From Rhizophagus clarus (Eukaryota; Glomeromycota; Glomeromycetes; Glomerales; Glomeraceae), in NCBI GenBank assembly GCA_015698045.1, contig BLAL01000291.1, positions 186,001-250,000 on the forward strand: a DNA stretch of 64,000 nucleotides, written 5' to 3'. Position numbers and translations under genes: made by a program. Positions 23,434 to 35,059 of this stretch are shown piece after piece. Numbering within the stretch: position 1 is the first letter of the stretch; each line of letters begins with the position of its first letter. The notes below the pieces were generated by a model. It was not told the DNA's origin and ran no database searches. It saw only the letters and a program-made list of their open reading frames with translations.

Positions 23434-24096
23434 ATGCACAACAGTCCAAAAAAAGAACTTTGGATTTGTTTGCAGGACATGGCAAAAGCTTTTGACTTGG
23501 TGGAGATAGTTCTACTTCTCAACGTGCTCAAAAGAATCAAATGCCCACCACCTTTAATATTGTTCATTATACACCTCTTTGAAAACAGGAAACTAAGAAT
23601 AATCACAGAATATGGCCTTTTGGATTGCTTTCAGGCGGGTGATGATCGTATTGATCAAGGGGAAACGATCTCCATCTTGATCTGGAGAATCTTTTATGAC
23701 TCACTTCGTGTTAGAATCAATAATGACCCCTCATTAAGCTATATACTCAAAGATTGTTGGCCAAACAATCTCGCCCTTAACACAAAAGAATATTGGTTGA
23801 AAGTGGGAGGAATAGCTTTCACAGATGATACAGTTTGGATCACAAATAGCCAAACTGAAATAACATGTATCATTGACATTTCTAACTCTTTCTATCAACT
23901 TAATGATATAAAGATTAATGGAAACAAATCAGAATTACTAGTATGGAATTCAAAAACGCTGAAAGACCAGTTGCAAATTACAATAGGCTTAGACAGTAAC
24001 ATCATCAAAGCTGATACACTTATGCAATATTCACGTTATCTTGCAATATACATCCATAGCAAAGCTGATAATTGCCATGTGGAAAGATTGATATAA
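23434..24096 (+). pseudogene. LINE-A copy 2 reverse transcriptase domain
   Basis: 220 residues open: motif A QDMAKAFDLV, then IDQGET, and motif C as AFTDD (23,815-23,829). Copy 1 has AFADD, so Ala became Thr by GCA-to-ACA. The two Asp remain. The frame ends with ERLI and a TAA. RT sequence upstream of 23,434 (fingers) is out of frame and fragmentary, for example around 23,100-23,400. Non-functional as a whole. Confidence 0.8.
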
Positions 24097-24141
24097 GAAG
24101 AAGTAACATCGATTTGCAACATCCTCAGAAATAAGAAAACA

Positions 24142-24678
24142 ATGGCTGCACAACTTATTTACATCAACAACAAAATTTTACTTGCAAAAATAGAATATTG
24201 GACAAAAACTGTTTTTATAAATGAACATAGATGCAACAGTTTGCACAATCTGTTTATAAGATTAATTGAAAACAAAATGCACATCATAACAAGCGCGAAT
24301 AATAATCAACATCTAAGGAGAGCACAATTCGCAGAATTTATTATAAGACTCAATTCTAGTGACTGGGGAGGAATCAGTACAAGAATCCTGTTGAGGAAAA
24401 TCCAAATCAGATTAGGCATCATTGATTGCATAATCATAATTCACCCATCAGCCATAGTAGACATCACAAATATAAAAAGCTTCTCCTTTAAAGTTCTTAG
24501 AGAAATGAAAAGCCAATTATATGACTTTAGTAGGACACAATTGGCAACCTCTTGGAACATAATATGCAATGGCCCCACTATTATAGAAAAATTAAAACAG
24601 ATCACTAGCAGATCTAATGCAAGTGATGATGCAATAAACAAAGATCTCATGTCCTATTACAAAAGGTCAGATAATTAA
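24142..24678 (+). pseudogene. LINE-A copy 2 post-RT region
   Basis: 178 residues open, beginning MAAQLIYINNKILLAKIEYW and ending YYKRSDN. It corresponds to 115-700 minus of copy 1. It is the thumb/linker between RT and RNase H; no catalytic motif is seen. A short internal segment present in copy 1 (about 24 residues) is lost around 24,300. Confidence 0.65.
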
Positions 24679-24978
24679 CTTGGCCTAATATTCTATTGTT
24701 AGCTTCTAGCTAATAGCAGTTCATACCTCATGACATGGGATCAAATCAAATATATTCATCATCTTATAGCAAAAGGTTCCAGGCCAAAATAGTTGAGGGC
24801 ACTGGAACAAGACATTAATACAAATTCATTTTATCAAACAATTCCACAGAACTACTGCAGTTTATCTTCAACATTGTACATAACAAATATTCCACCAATA
24901 CCAATTTCACGTGATAAAAGGAAAAAAGAATGGATAGTTACATACTAAGATGGAAAAGAATATATTGCAAATGGAAGC

Positions 24979-26683
24979 TTGTTCCAATATCAGCATTGGC
25001 TCAAAACTTCACAGTACACACTGGAAAAATTTGTTTCCTGCATTAACTCAAAAGAACAACAAAATTGTATAAAAAGAAGTACATATAACACAGCAGCAGT
25101 CATTCTGGTAAAAATGTTCAAGTTGTCATCAACAGAGAATGGCTTCAGAATTATTACACCAACAGACTTAATACAATACAAAAAAGGACAAAGTTACAAT
25201 TATTTATCTGAGCAAGAACACCCAGTATTCTTAGAAATTAAGATTGATAAACTAAAAATTGAAATAATACGAAATAGGATATCATCAACAATATTGCAAG
25301 ATGAATTAATCCAACAACATGATAATATGACCAAATTGCACACTAATGAACTGCATATTTATACTGATGGATCATTAAATTTAAATTCAGTTGATGGATA
25401 CAACCAAATAATTATGTGAGCAGGATGGATAGTAAAAAATACAGAAATAGATTTCACATGTGGATTTACATACTTTCCTTCCTCTACAAGACCAGAACTG
25501 TTAGCAATTTTAACAGCCTTACTAACAGTTCCTATAAATAATAACATGCACATATATACAGATAGCCAGTCAGCAATTGATATTATCAACAACATGTTAC
25601 AATTAAGAGGGATTATAGAGAGGAAATTATTCAAACAAAATAATTATATTTTACTGTATGCAATAGTAGATTTAGTTTACATTAAAAAAATTAATTTAAT
25701 TTTGCATAAAGTAAAAGGACATTCAGGATGTAATATGGAATGATAAAGCAGATAAGCTAGCTAAAAAAGGAAGTGAATTAGCCCTAGAAAATGAAGACAG
25801 AATAGTGGATCTGGAACTTATTCTTAATAATAGCAATTTTGAGTTTATACCAAAATGGAGTGGAGTTTGCATAGATAGACAAATAAGAAAATTTTGTGCA
25901 CAAATATCAGATGCTATTTATGAAGCCAACTGGTTATATAACAAATATTGGAGTGATATATTTAAAAATTAACACAAAAATTGGTACTGGGATGCACATT
26001 GGGAAACAACCAAAAGAGTTAATCATTTCAACTGCAATTCCTTTAAAATTAATGATAAATTAATACATATTATAAAATGTCAAAATAATCTTTTGCCCAC
26101 TATAGATAATTTAAAACATAGATTAAATATTTACAACAATTTATTATGCCCTATGTGTAATAAAGAAGAAGAAACACTAAAACATCTTACAATTTGTAAA
26201 GGCATACAAGAGAATTTTAAAGTAATTGAAGATCAAATTATTACAAAAATACTTAAAATCATAAAGAAACATAATTCAAAGAATAACATCAGTTATAATG
26301 AATTGGAAAAAATATTATTTAAATATAAAGATGAAGTTTCTTTTGAATTAAAAGAAAAAAACAGAGTAGAATTAACTCGTGGATTAATTTCAAGTTCTAT
26401 AATGATGAATTTACAGCAGAAAACATTCAGAAAACTTAGTAAAATAATTGCTAATAAAACAATTAACTTATTTCACAAATTTTTTAGGTCAGCTCTTTGG
26501 AAGAAACGTTGTGAAAAATGCAACAACTTTTCATTGTTTCCATTGTACAAAAAAATGAAAATAAAAATAAATGGAAAATCAATAGAAATTAGATATTACC
26601 ATAAATTAAACTTTCTATTCAAAGGTATTATCAACAAATATTTACCTTTTCCTATGGTTACTTGGTTGAATTTTGTAGTATAA
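24979..26683 (+). pseudogene. LINE-A copy 2 RNase H and C-terminal Cys-rich segment
   Basis: 24,979-25,419 ends with HIYTDGSLN (first catalytic Asp at 25,366-25,368) and a TGA (Trp in AGW context). The RNase H continues with RPELLAI (Glu), 25,546-25,743 with YTDSQSA (Asp) and KVKGHSG (His), then a frame slip near 25,735-25,745 before NDKADKLAKKG (last Asp). All expected catalytic residues are present but in three frames. 26,093-26,683 (196 aa) has C-P-M-C..HLTIC, a Cys/His finger-like motif typical of LINE C-termini, then a basic tail. Dead, but decayed only slightly. Confidence 0.8.
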
Positions 26684-26729
26684 CACAATATCCTATGAAT
26701 TGTTAATAGTGAATCACAACCTTCTTAAA

Positions 26730-28455
26730 AGTATTCAGCTTTTTATAATTCAGTACTTGATATGTCTAGTTTCATAAATCTATGTTTAAACCAAATATCA
26801 GAGAAGGATGCACTTTTATACCACTTGACATATGCTAGGAGATGAGTTTTTGCTTCTTCTGAAAATCTAAGAGTATGCTTGAAATAATATTGGTCTTGTC
26901 CTGGATAAGCATCAACTGAATTATCATTAGTTGCTTTTCATTTTGCAATTATAGTCACATTTTTTTTATGGTGACCTGAAATCATAGATTCAAATATTTC
27001 AGCGCTGATTTGTAATCTTGCATGTTGATTAATAATCAGGTCCATAAATCCTAAAATTTTTTTGGATCTTTTTCATATAATATAAAATACTATTCACATA
27101 GAAATCTATGCAATTCTAAAGATATAATAATATTGAAATACGAAGGATTAAGCATTCTATCTGGTAATTTCTCAGTGCTATATATTTTAAAAAATAAAGA
27201 CATATTATGCCTCATGGAAAAAAAATGTTATAGCTCTTCCCTTTCCACTGTAAATGCCAAACTATTTACAGTTTTTTTTGGCATAATAAGATTAAGAGAT
27301 TTTCAAAAAGACCATATGATCATTTACAAGTTAAGTGATAATCCATCAGAGTATATTTAAGAATAATTCTCATAAGTTTAGTTTTATTTATCTATTACTA
27401 TTAGGATATGATCCTGCGTAATAATAATATATTTTTTTTTTATATTTTTTATTTTAAAAATATTAATATAATAACAAGTATCTTACCTATATATCCATTA
27501 AATTTCTCAAACAGAAAAAACCAGTAACTATATATGGGACTGTAATCATGACAGCAATTGGGAATAGAGACCTGCAAACTGAGCCCAGACCCAGATCAGT
27601 CCAGCCCAGACCCGGGTGCTGGGCCAGGTCTGGGGCAGATTTTTTTGGAAAAACCCAGATTTTCTTAATTTTGGCCAAAATCTCTTTGATTCTGGCCGAA
27701 ATTAAGCTTGCCGCAAATTTCTAATTTCAGATCAGACTTGAAAATCAATATTTTTTATTTTAAGTTCATATATGAGTTTTTTTTTATCCAAATACTATAT
27801 TTTTATTATAAAACTCTAATTTTATTTTCTTTTTTCTTTATTTTTTCTTACATATATTAAAAACCAGTCCAGGTCTAGACTGGGTCCAGGTTTCAGTATT
27901 TTCACCCTGGGCTGGATTGGGCCAGCACATGATACACTGTTTTTAAATCCAGGCTGGATCAGACCTCAAAATATGGTCAAATGCAGGTCTCTAATTGGGA
28001 ATATGAAGCGCAAGATGAATGTTACTTGTTATAAATTCTTCTTTTGTAATAAAACTTATTACTAAAATATTGCATGCTCAAACAAAATGTTCTAAGATTT
28101 TTCTGTTATTATTATCAAGTATATCCCATATAGTAGTTGTAGAATAGATCAATGATAAAGGTCTTCCATTGATCAGCAGTCAATTGGAAAAACCTTCATT
28201 TTCAATTGCAATCTTTGGAAGGATTCTACTGATATCAGAAGGTAAATTAATATAATCCATTCTCTTTTATACAATTTGAATCTGATTTATGCTTAACTTA
28301 TTTTGATTAATAAAAATGGATTTGATTATTCATTTTGCTACACCTAAGAAAAGGCAATGCATAGGATCTACTACAGCAAATAAATCTTATAGGATCTATA
28401 TATAGTAAGCAAAGTAATTCACTTCACCTTACGCCATATTTTTTGAAATGTGCAT
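26730..28455 (-). pseudogene. Plavaka/Tnp2-like transposase, 3' half
   Basis: Minus-strand protein pieces in one order: VDPMHCLFLGVAKWIIKSIF at 28,310-28,370, then LPSDISRILPKIAIENEGFSN, TPN-like NIHLALHIPNCC, and, after the 27,565-27,993 MITE, PIYSYWFFLFEKFNGYIG, and far downstream ISAEIFESMISGHHKKNVTI (about 26,990) and HLLAYVKWYKSASFSDIWFK (about 26,830). The D-P-M-H..LG and YGP..FE..NG landmarks are those of Tnp2-type (CMC superfamily, fungal Plavaka) transposases. Many stops. The 5' half is at 39,969-41,315, separated by element X. Confidence 0.7.
27565..27993. mobile_element. 429-bp hAT-like MITE with CCAGACC words
   Basis: Perfect 11-bp terminal repeats TAGAGACCTGC/GCAGGTCTCTA and an exact 8-bp duplication ATTGGGAA (27,557-27,564; 27,994-28,001). 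The outer 100 bp on both sides are unusually GC-rich for this window and packed with CCAGACC, CCCAG and CTGGGCC words in opposite orientations. The centre is ordinary AT-rich DNA. It interrupts the Plavaka-like coding sequence between HLALHIPN.. and the PIYSYW segment. Confidence 0.85.
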
Positions 28456-28680
28456 TTCTAGAGTAGAGGTGCGCGCCAGTAAAATCTATTCAATCCGTCA
28501 TCTAATCTGATCAAAAAACAGATCATCTGGATTAAGAATGAATGAATTACAGATAATTTAGATGGATCTGTTAGATAACATAAGATTGATTAGATATTAC
28601 ACAGATGATTGGATTGACTGGATTGATCAACCAATTCAGTTTAATTTATACCTTTTTCCTTAAAAAAAAAAATTTTTTTT

Positions 28681-29570
28681 CTTTAAGGACGGACTTGAAG
28701 ATGTTTAATATGTCAAAGGTAAGTGTAAATTTCCTTTTTCTTTTGTCTTGAGAATGTCACTAATACATCATTTCTTCAGGGACGCCTTTCTGTACTTGGA
28801 TTTCAGTTTATTTGGACTATAAATGTAAGTTAGCAATAGGGGTTTTCATTTTCCTTTATCATTAGAAACGTCATTAACATTTTTTTTGCTTCTTTTCTTT
28901 AGGGGATGCCTTCCTGGAACTGGATTTTGGCTTGGGTTATAAAGGTAAGTTGGGGGAAGGAGGTTTAGTTTTTTTTGCTTTGCCAACATCATTAACGTTC
29001 CTTTTGCTGGTTTTATTTAGGGGATGTCTTCCTGGACTGGATTTCAGATTGGATTATAAAGATAAGTTTGAAAGAGGGTATTTTTCTTTTTTTTTATCAT
29101 CGAAAACTTCATTAACGTTCCTTTTGCTATTTTTTCTTCAGGAAACACTCCTTGGACTTGATTTTGGTTTGGATTATTGAAAGGTAAGCTGAATGGTGGA
29201 GTTTTCATTTTTTTTGTCTCTGGATTAACATTCTTTTTTTTTTTCTTTAAGGAATGCCCTCTTGAACTTGAATTTGGATTATGAATGGTGAGTTGAAGTG
29301 GAATCATTTCAGTTTCATTGGAACATTACTAATGTTCCTCCTTTTTCTATTCTTTAGAGAATGCTAGCTTGGACTAGAGTTCAGCTTAGTAAGTTAGGAA
29401 AAGAGAACTTCTGTTATTTTTTATTATTGGAAACGTCATTAATGTTCCTCTTTTTTCTCTTTAGGGAATGCCAAGATTTTGGCTTGAATTTGAATTGTAA
29501 GATGGGAAAAAGAATTTCTTTCATTTATTTTTTATTTTATTTTATTTGGAAACTCTTGCACTTTTTTATT
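28681..29570 (+). repeat. Mini-exon array B
   Basis: About eight units reading inward from the left end of X. Best cores: 28,780-28,824 (45 nt), 28,903-28,944 (42), 29,021-29,061 (41), 29,142-29,183 (42). Most are bounded by (T/C)AG and GTAAGT; the 29,061 unit has lost its GT (GATAAG). Intron-like parts carry CATTAACGTTCC or CATTAATGTTCC some 30-40 nt before the acceptor, giving both a TTAAC branch-like site and a short inverted repeat with AAACGTC. The core word is CCTGGACTTGGATTTTGG.., shared with array C in the opposite orientation. Confidence 0.75.
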
Positions 29571-29667
29571 AAAAAATAGGAATTTTTAATATTTAGTTTA
29601 TGATGATTCTGCAATAATAATAAAATTTAATAATTTATTTAATTTATTTATAAAATGATTAATTTAA

Positions 29668-30451
29668 TTCGTGATCCACCTCTGAACCAGTGAAAACTAT
29701 TAATACATTTTAGGGGAACTAATTTTTGTGAATTAATATGGCTTTTGAACCAATTTGTCCAGAATTTTTTTTTAAGCATTACAGAATAATGTTCTGGAAT
29801 ATATTGAATGATAAATTTGCATTATCATATATTAGTTTCACAAGTTTGATCAACATATACTTACCATTTAGGGTTACAATATTGCAAAAATTAGTGATTT
29901 TGTCTAAAAAATAACTAGCCAAGTTTGTATTATGACCCTAGCTGAAAAATAGTGTAACCAATTGCTTAAAACTGGGGGAATTAAGGCTCGTCAATGATTT
30001 TTATATTGTAAGATTATTTAAAAAATTTTTTCTTTAGTGACACTGGATTCCAGCTCTTAAAAATGCTATATTATTTAATTACAGGAAGTATAACAATTAC
30101 AAAATTAATATTTTTTTACTAAAATATTATTTTATATGCTGATAAATATCTGTTTTAGAGTGAATAAACAAAAAAAAATAAAAAAAATGTTTTTTCTATC
30201 AATTACAGGCTGTCTAGCTTATTGTGCTATATTTTGCTTATATTGGGTAGCTATTCAATTTTGAATAGTTGATACCTTTTAAAATGTTAGTTTCTTCTAA
30301 ACTACCTTTTCCCATTAACTTTTTAAGTTCATTCTACCTTTCTTACATGCTATATCTATTACTTTTATTTAAATTTACTGCTAATTAATTTGCAAAAATA
30401 ATTCCTTGAATCGTATTAGTAGTTTTTACTGGTTCAGAGATAGATCACGAA
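29668..30451. mobile_element. 784-bp MITE with TTAA target site
   Basis: About 40-bp inverted repeats starting TTCGTGATCCACCTCTGAAC (left) and TTCGTGATCTATCTCTGAAC (reverse complement of right), flanked by TTAA on both sides (29,664-29,667; 30,452-30,455). No ORF. The ends resemble those of 50,967-51,555 (TTGCCGATCCACCTAAGATC), which also sits in TTAA, so the two belong to one family. TTAA targets are typical of piggyBac-type elements, but the first bases are not the usual CCC, so the superfamily stays open. Confidence 0.75.
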
Positions 30452-31767
30452 TTAAATATAATTAATTATCCAAAAATACTATTAACTTTAATTGCATTTC
30501 TTTTTAAAAATATTATACGTTAAAAAAGTTCAGAATTCATTCTAGATCTTTTTGCTGATAGCAAATTTCCTGTATCAGAAAATAACCTTTCTGATGGCAT
30601 AGATATTGCTGGGATAGATAAGTGAATTCTTGCCATTTTAACAAGAATTGGATACTTATCTTTTTTATTTAACCACTAATTGAATGGGACATTGAATAAA
30701 AGAAATATTGTCTTCATTTAAATATTCTTCAACTTCATTAGATGCTCTTGGTTGATTTTGTTCAAATATTGAAAAAAGCCTAGGTTTATAAATTGGATTT
30801 AAGATTACTGATAATGATTCAGATGGAGTTGGAGATGAGGTACGAGATTCAACAGGAGATTCAATAGGAGTTGGTAGTAAAATTTCCTATAGGATCAAGT
30901 ATTGTTGATAATATGTAATCTTCAGATAAAACATTCCAATATAAACACATAGTATTATAAAGATCTTTTCTTACTTTATTTAAAAGATCTTTAGTTTCCA
31001 ATGGTTTATTTAAATCAATTTCGTCTTTTCTTGTTTGATTATTATTATTTTCAACATCATTTTCTGAAATTTCTACTTCCTCTATTATCATAACAAAAAC
31101 ATCAGCAGCATTTTCAATTTCTTGATATATTTCAGATGTATTAAAAGCTGTTACAGGTGATGTAGATGATGTAGGTCCTGATGATGTAGGTGTAAATAAA
31201 CTGTCTGAATTAGATATTCATTATTGGACCCATAATACTATGAGTAATATATTTTTCTCCACCAAGATAATTGGTTGCTTCTTCAAATGGACCAAAAGTT
31301 ATAACTAATTGTTGTAAAAGTTCCCATTCATCAGAACTTAACATGATTTTTTTAAGCTGCTTACCATCTTTTTTTGCATCATTATCATTTTCATTATTTA
31401 CTAATTCTACAATTAGCATCTGAATATAACCTTTAATTTTAATTAATCTATTCCAGGCATAATAACTTGAATTCCATCTGGTTGAAACATCTGCAACCAC
31501 TTGAAAGAAATATTCACTTATTTGACCAGCATTCTAATTATTATAAAAATTATTATATAAACATAAAAATAATTCAAATAATTAATAACCATGATTTATA
31601 AAATTAGAATCTTACCACATCTACTTGATTTTGTGAATTTTTTTGAATTTTCTCTAATCTTTGACTTTGTTTAGGTCTCAAAAAAAAATAAAAAATCAAT
31701 TAATTTTTTTGCCCTTAAAACTAATAATTTGACTGAATTTAACCTTTTTTCTACTACTAACTGCAAT

Positions 31768-34661
31768 TAATGGTGCCGCCCGAAATTATTTTCAGATTCC
31801 GAAATGTTTCGGGTTTTTGGTTCATTCCCGAAATTCTTTCCGAAATTCCGAAATCTACTCGAAATTCCCGAAATATGACGAAATCTCCAATCATTTTATT
31901 TATCACTATTTTTGTTTAAAAATACTTTTTTTTTATAATAAATTACGTAAAAAATTAATTATGCCCATATTAGGTAGATGTCTAGATGATCGGTCATCAG
32001 ATTAGATTTTTAGCGAACTTTTTTTTTATTTCGATTTTAAATTTTTTTTTTCCTTTACAACCGATAAGTATGCCACTTAACAAAACCAATAAAAGAACTA
32101 GACAAATAGAACCCGAACAAAACTTTAAAAGTAAAGTTGGACGTCCACAAGACTCGGTATGGGAACATTTTATCAAAACTCCTTTATCAACTGCTGGCCA
32201 CTTTGCAGCCGAATGCCTTTATTGTGAAAAAAAGTGGACACGCGGACGACCACAAGAACTTCAGGTTCATCTCGCCAAAGATTGTCTTAACGTTGATGAG
32301 GAAACAAGGAGAGAGTATATTCAAAAAATCCTGCAATTATATAATGATGATGACACAGAAGATAATAAACGCTTTCGAATTGAACAATTAAACATTACCG
32401 ATTTTTGGGATGTTGATCAAAATAGTGTTGAACCATTATCAAAGCAGAAACAGGAAGCAATTGACCAATGTTTACTTAAAGCATTTGTATGCTGCGGTAC
32501 TCCTTTCGCAGTTGTTGAAAATCCGTTTTTTGTAGATTTGATTAGAAAACTTCAACCCGGTTACAAGTTACCTTCTCGTGAAAAATTGGCAGGAATCATG
32601 CTTTCTCACGCAGTAGTAAGAATTGAAGATCAAGTAAACTCTATTCTTGGAAAGGCAACGAATTTAACATTAGGTAATTAATTTTTTAAAAAAATTTCAT
32701 ACTACATCATATTTATAAAAACTTACCATTCTTTACTTTTTAATTTTAGGCTTAGACGGGTGGACGAACCCATCAGGTCACTCGATTTATAATTTCATAA
32801 TAATGACTCATGATCGGCGCGAATTCTTATATCGACTTCGAGATCTTTCAATCATAAAACATACGGCCCAAAATTTAGCAAGTGAAATCGAAGATGTACT
32901 TCAAAAAATTGGACCCGATAAATTTGCAGCAGTTGTAACGGACAATGCTGCAAATTGTGCTCTTGCTCGAAGTATTATAAGTGAAAAATACCCATTTATT
33001 GTTAACACTCGTTGCATTGCACATTGTGTGAATTTAATCACTAAAGATGTACTTGGTAAGTTCTTGTCAATTTTTTTGAACTATTTTATTAATTTGCTAA
33101 ATATTCTTGTTATTAATAATTAAATATTAATTATATCATTTAAAAAAAAATAGAACACAATTTTCCGAAAAAAGTTTTAAAATCATGTAACGAAATAGTA
33201 AAATTTTTTAACAAATCTCACCAAGGAAAGGCTCTATTGGTAAAGTACGCTAAAAATTTTAATATTGAAGGCGGAGGACTTAAAACTTGGGTTGAAACGC
33301 GATGGACGACAATGTTTGATGCTGCAGATTCTGTTTTACGTCTAAAACTGGCATTAGAAAAGGTAATTAAGAATATTAATTTATCTTTCATTAATTTGCA
33401 AAAAGAATTAAAATATTTTAAAACAAATTAATAGGTCGCAGATGATCATAAGGATGTTGTTAAAGAAAATATAGTAAAAATAATTACCTCTCGTGGATTT
33501 TTCCATGACGTTAACGTGGTATTAAAAGTATTAGAGCCGCTAAAAAAGACCATTTTGTCTGTTGAAGCGTCTAATACTACTTTTGCCGATTGTTTTATTG
33601 CATTAATTCGTCTAGCAAGTACTATTAAGAAGATTCCAGTTGAACGAGGTTTAGTTAATTTTCAAAATCATGTAATAAACTCTATCAATAAACGTTGGGA
33701 ATCTTTTAATGTTATGCCATATATATTAGCATACTTTCTTCATCCTGGTTATCGAGGTAAATATTTAATATTATTAAATATTGAAGGTAAACATAATTTT
33801 TTTTTTTTTAAAAAAAAAATATTTATTATTAGGTAATGGATTAAAGAATATGTGGACGAAAATTTCAGAGTATGCGCAAAAGTTATGGGAAAATATGGGA
33901 TATAATATTGACGACCAAGAAATATTAATTACTCAAATGCTGAATTTTAAAGCCAAACAAGGTACTTATTCAACGGCATTTGTTAAAAATCGGGTTACAC
34001 CTTGTACATGGTGGATGTCATGTGAAGATCAACCTCCTTTTTTGAGAGATCTGGCGTTAAAAGTATTTGCAGTGACACCGCATAGCGCTTCATGCGAAAG
34101 AATGTTTTCCGTATTAGGATGGTTATACGAAAAAAAAAGGACGACTTTGGATACTAATACGATTGAGTCAATAGCCAAAGTTCGACACTTTTATCAAAAT
34201 AATAATATGCATTTAGCTGAATCTAATTCAAGACAAAATAATGATGATATTCAAAAATTAATTGATGAATCGGCATTTTTTGAAATTGAAAATGATAATG
34301 ATGATCATGAAGGTGAAGGTGGTTATGAAGAATATTTTGAAGAAGTTGAAATTCCAAAGCATAATGTATATGTATTAATCGAAGAATATGTTGATTTAGC
34401 AATTTTGGAAAATGATGAATAAATTGATAAATGTAATTTATCATGATAAATTTCAAATAAAATAAAGCTTTATTCTGTAAAAATCATAAAGTCAGTAAAT
34501 TATTAATTATTTAGTTATAAAACAGTTTTAATAATTTCGGGTAATATCGGTAATTTAGGATAATTTCGGCAGTTTCGGGATTGACCAATTTTCCGAAACT
34601 AGTTTTACCATTTCGGTTTCGTCAGGTGACCGAAACTTCCTAGTTTCGGGCGGCACCATTA
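31768..34661 (+). mobile_element. hAT-2 element, apparently intact
   Basis: 2,894 bp. Terminal repeats TAATGGTGCCGCCCGAAA are identical for 18 bases at both ends, and the 8-bp duplication ACTGCAAT (31,760-31,767; 34,662-34,669) is perfect. Both subterminal regions are filled with CCGAAA/TTTCGG words (31,790-31,880 and 34,545-34,650), likely transposase-binding sites. It lies within the conserved CTAHTLQ codons of the X transposase, so it is younger than X. Its internal gene is fully open (separate entry). Confidence 0.92.
32070..34422 (+). CDS. hAT-2 transposase, 676 aa, five exons
   Basis: Exons 32,070-32,673, 32,750-33,055, 33,154-33,362, 33,435-33,756 and 33,833-34,422 sum to 2,031 nt, an open frame of 676 residues plus stop. 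All four introns (76, 98, 72 and 76 nt) are GTAA..AG. An N-terminal GRP-containing basic region is followed by a BED-type zinc finger (C49-x2-C52, H67-x4-C72), then LDGWTN (first catalytic Asp region), VVTDNAAN (second Asp) with RCIAHCVN, GGGLKTWVETRWT, and a C-terminal dimerisation domain (SASCERMFSVLGW, with the expected catalytic Glu) and an acidic tail. ATG 32,070 was chosen over 31,986 because the latter is preceded only by hydrophobic T-rich translation. The role is cut-and-paste transposition, in the nucleus. No inactivating change is visible; activity is inferred. Confidence 0.9.
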
Positions 34662-35059
34662 ACTGCAATGTATGTGCAGTACAAGGCTGCCATTTAATAT
34701 TTGAAGCAATTTTATTCATTTTTTTTATTACTTTTTTCATATTTGCCCATTGTCAGTTACTATTATATTTGTTTTTTCTCTTAAACCCCAATTATCTAAA
34801 ATAACAAATAAAACATCAGATATGTTTTGTGCTGTATGGGGATATCTAATATATTCAATTGTAAGGATAACTTCATGAATTTTAAAATTTTTATCTAAAA
34901 AAGAACATGTTATACCCAAAAACTCTTGTCTGTTTCTACCGGTCCACATATCAGTGATTAAACTAACAGAAATTGCATTATCCTCAACAAATTTTTGAAT
35001 TAAAGAAAGTGTATGATTGTAGAGATTAGATACATGGATGACCCAGATATGCATTTGGA

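Larger units (their letters stand above)
21440..26690 (+). mobile_element. LINE-A copy 2
   Basis: Second copy of the LINE at 1-3,770, here nearly full length on the plus strand: leader (21,440-21,590), endonuclease, RT, post-RT region, RNase H and a C-terminal Cys-rich segment. About 75 bp are deleted near 21,809, where ATGGAGTAATG joins the sequence upstream of the endonuclease to GAAACCAACATG; copy 1 retains that stretch. I see no clear target duplication. It ends near 26,690 without a long poly(A). Confidence 0.85.
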
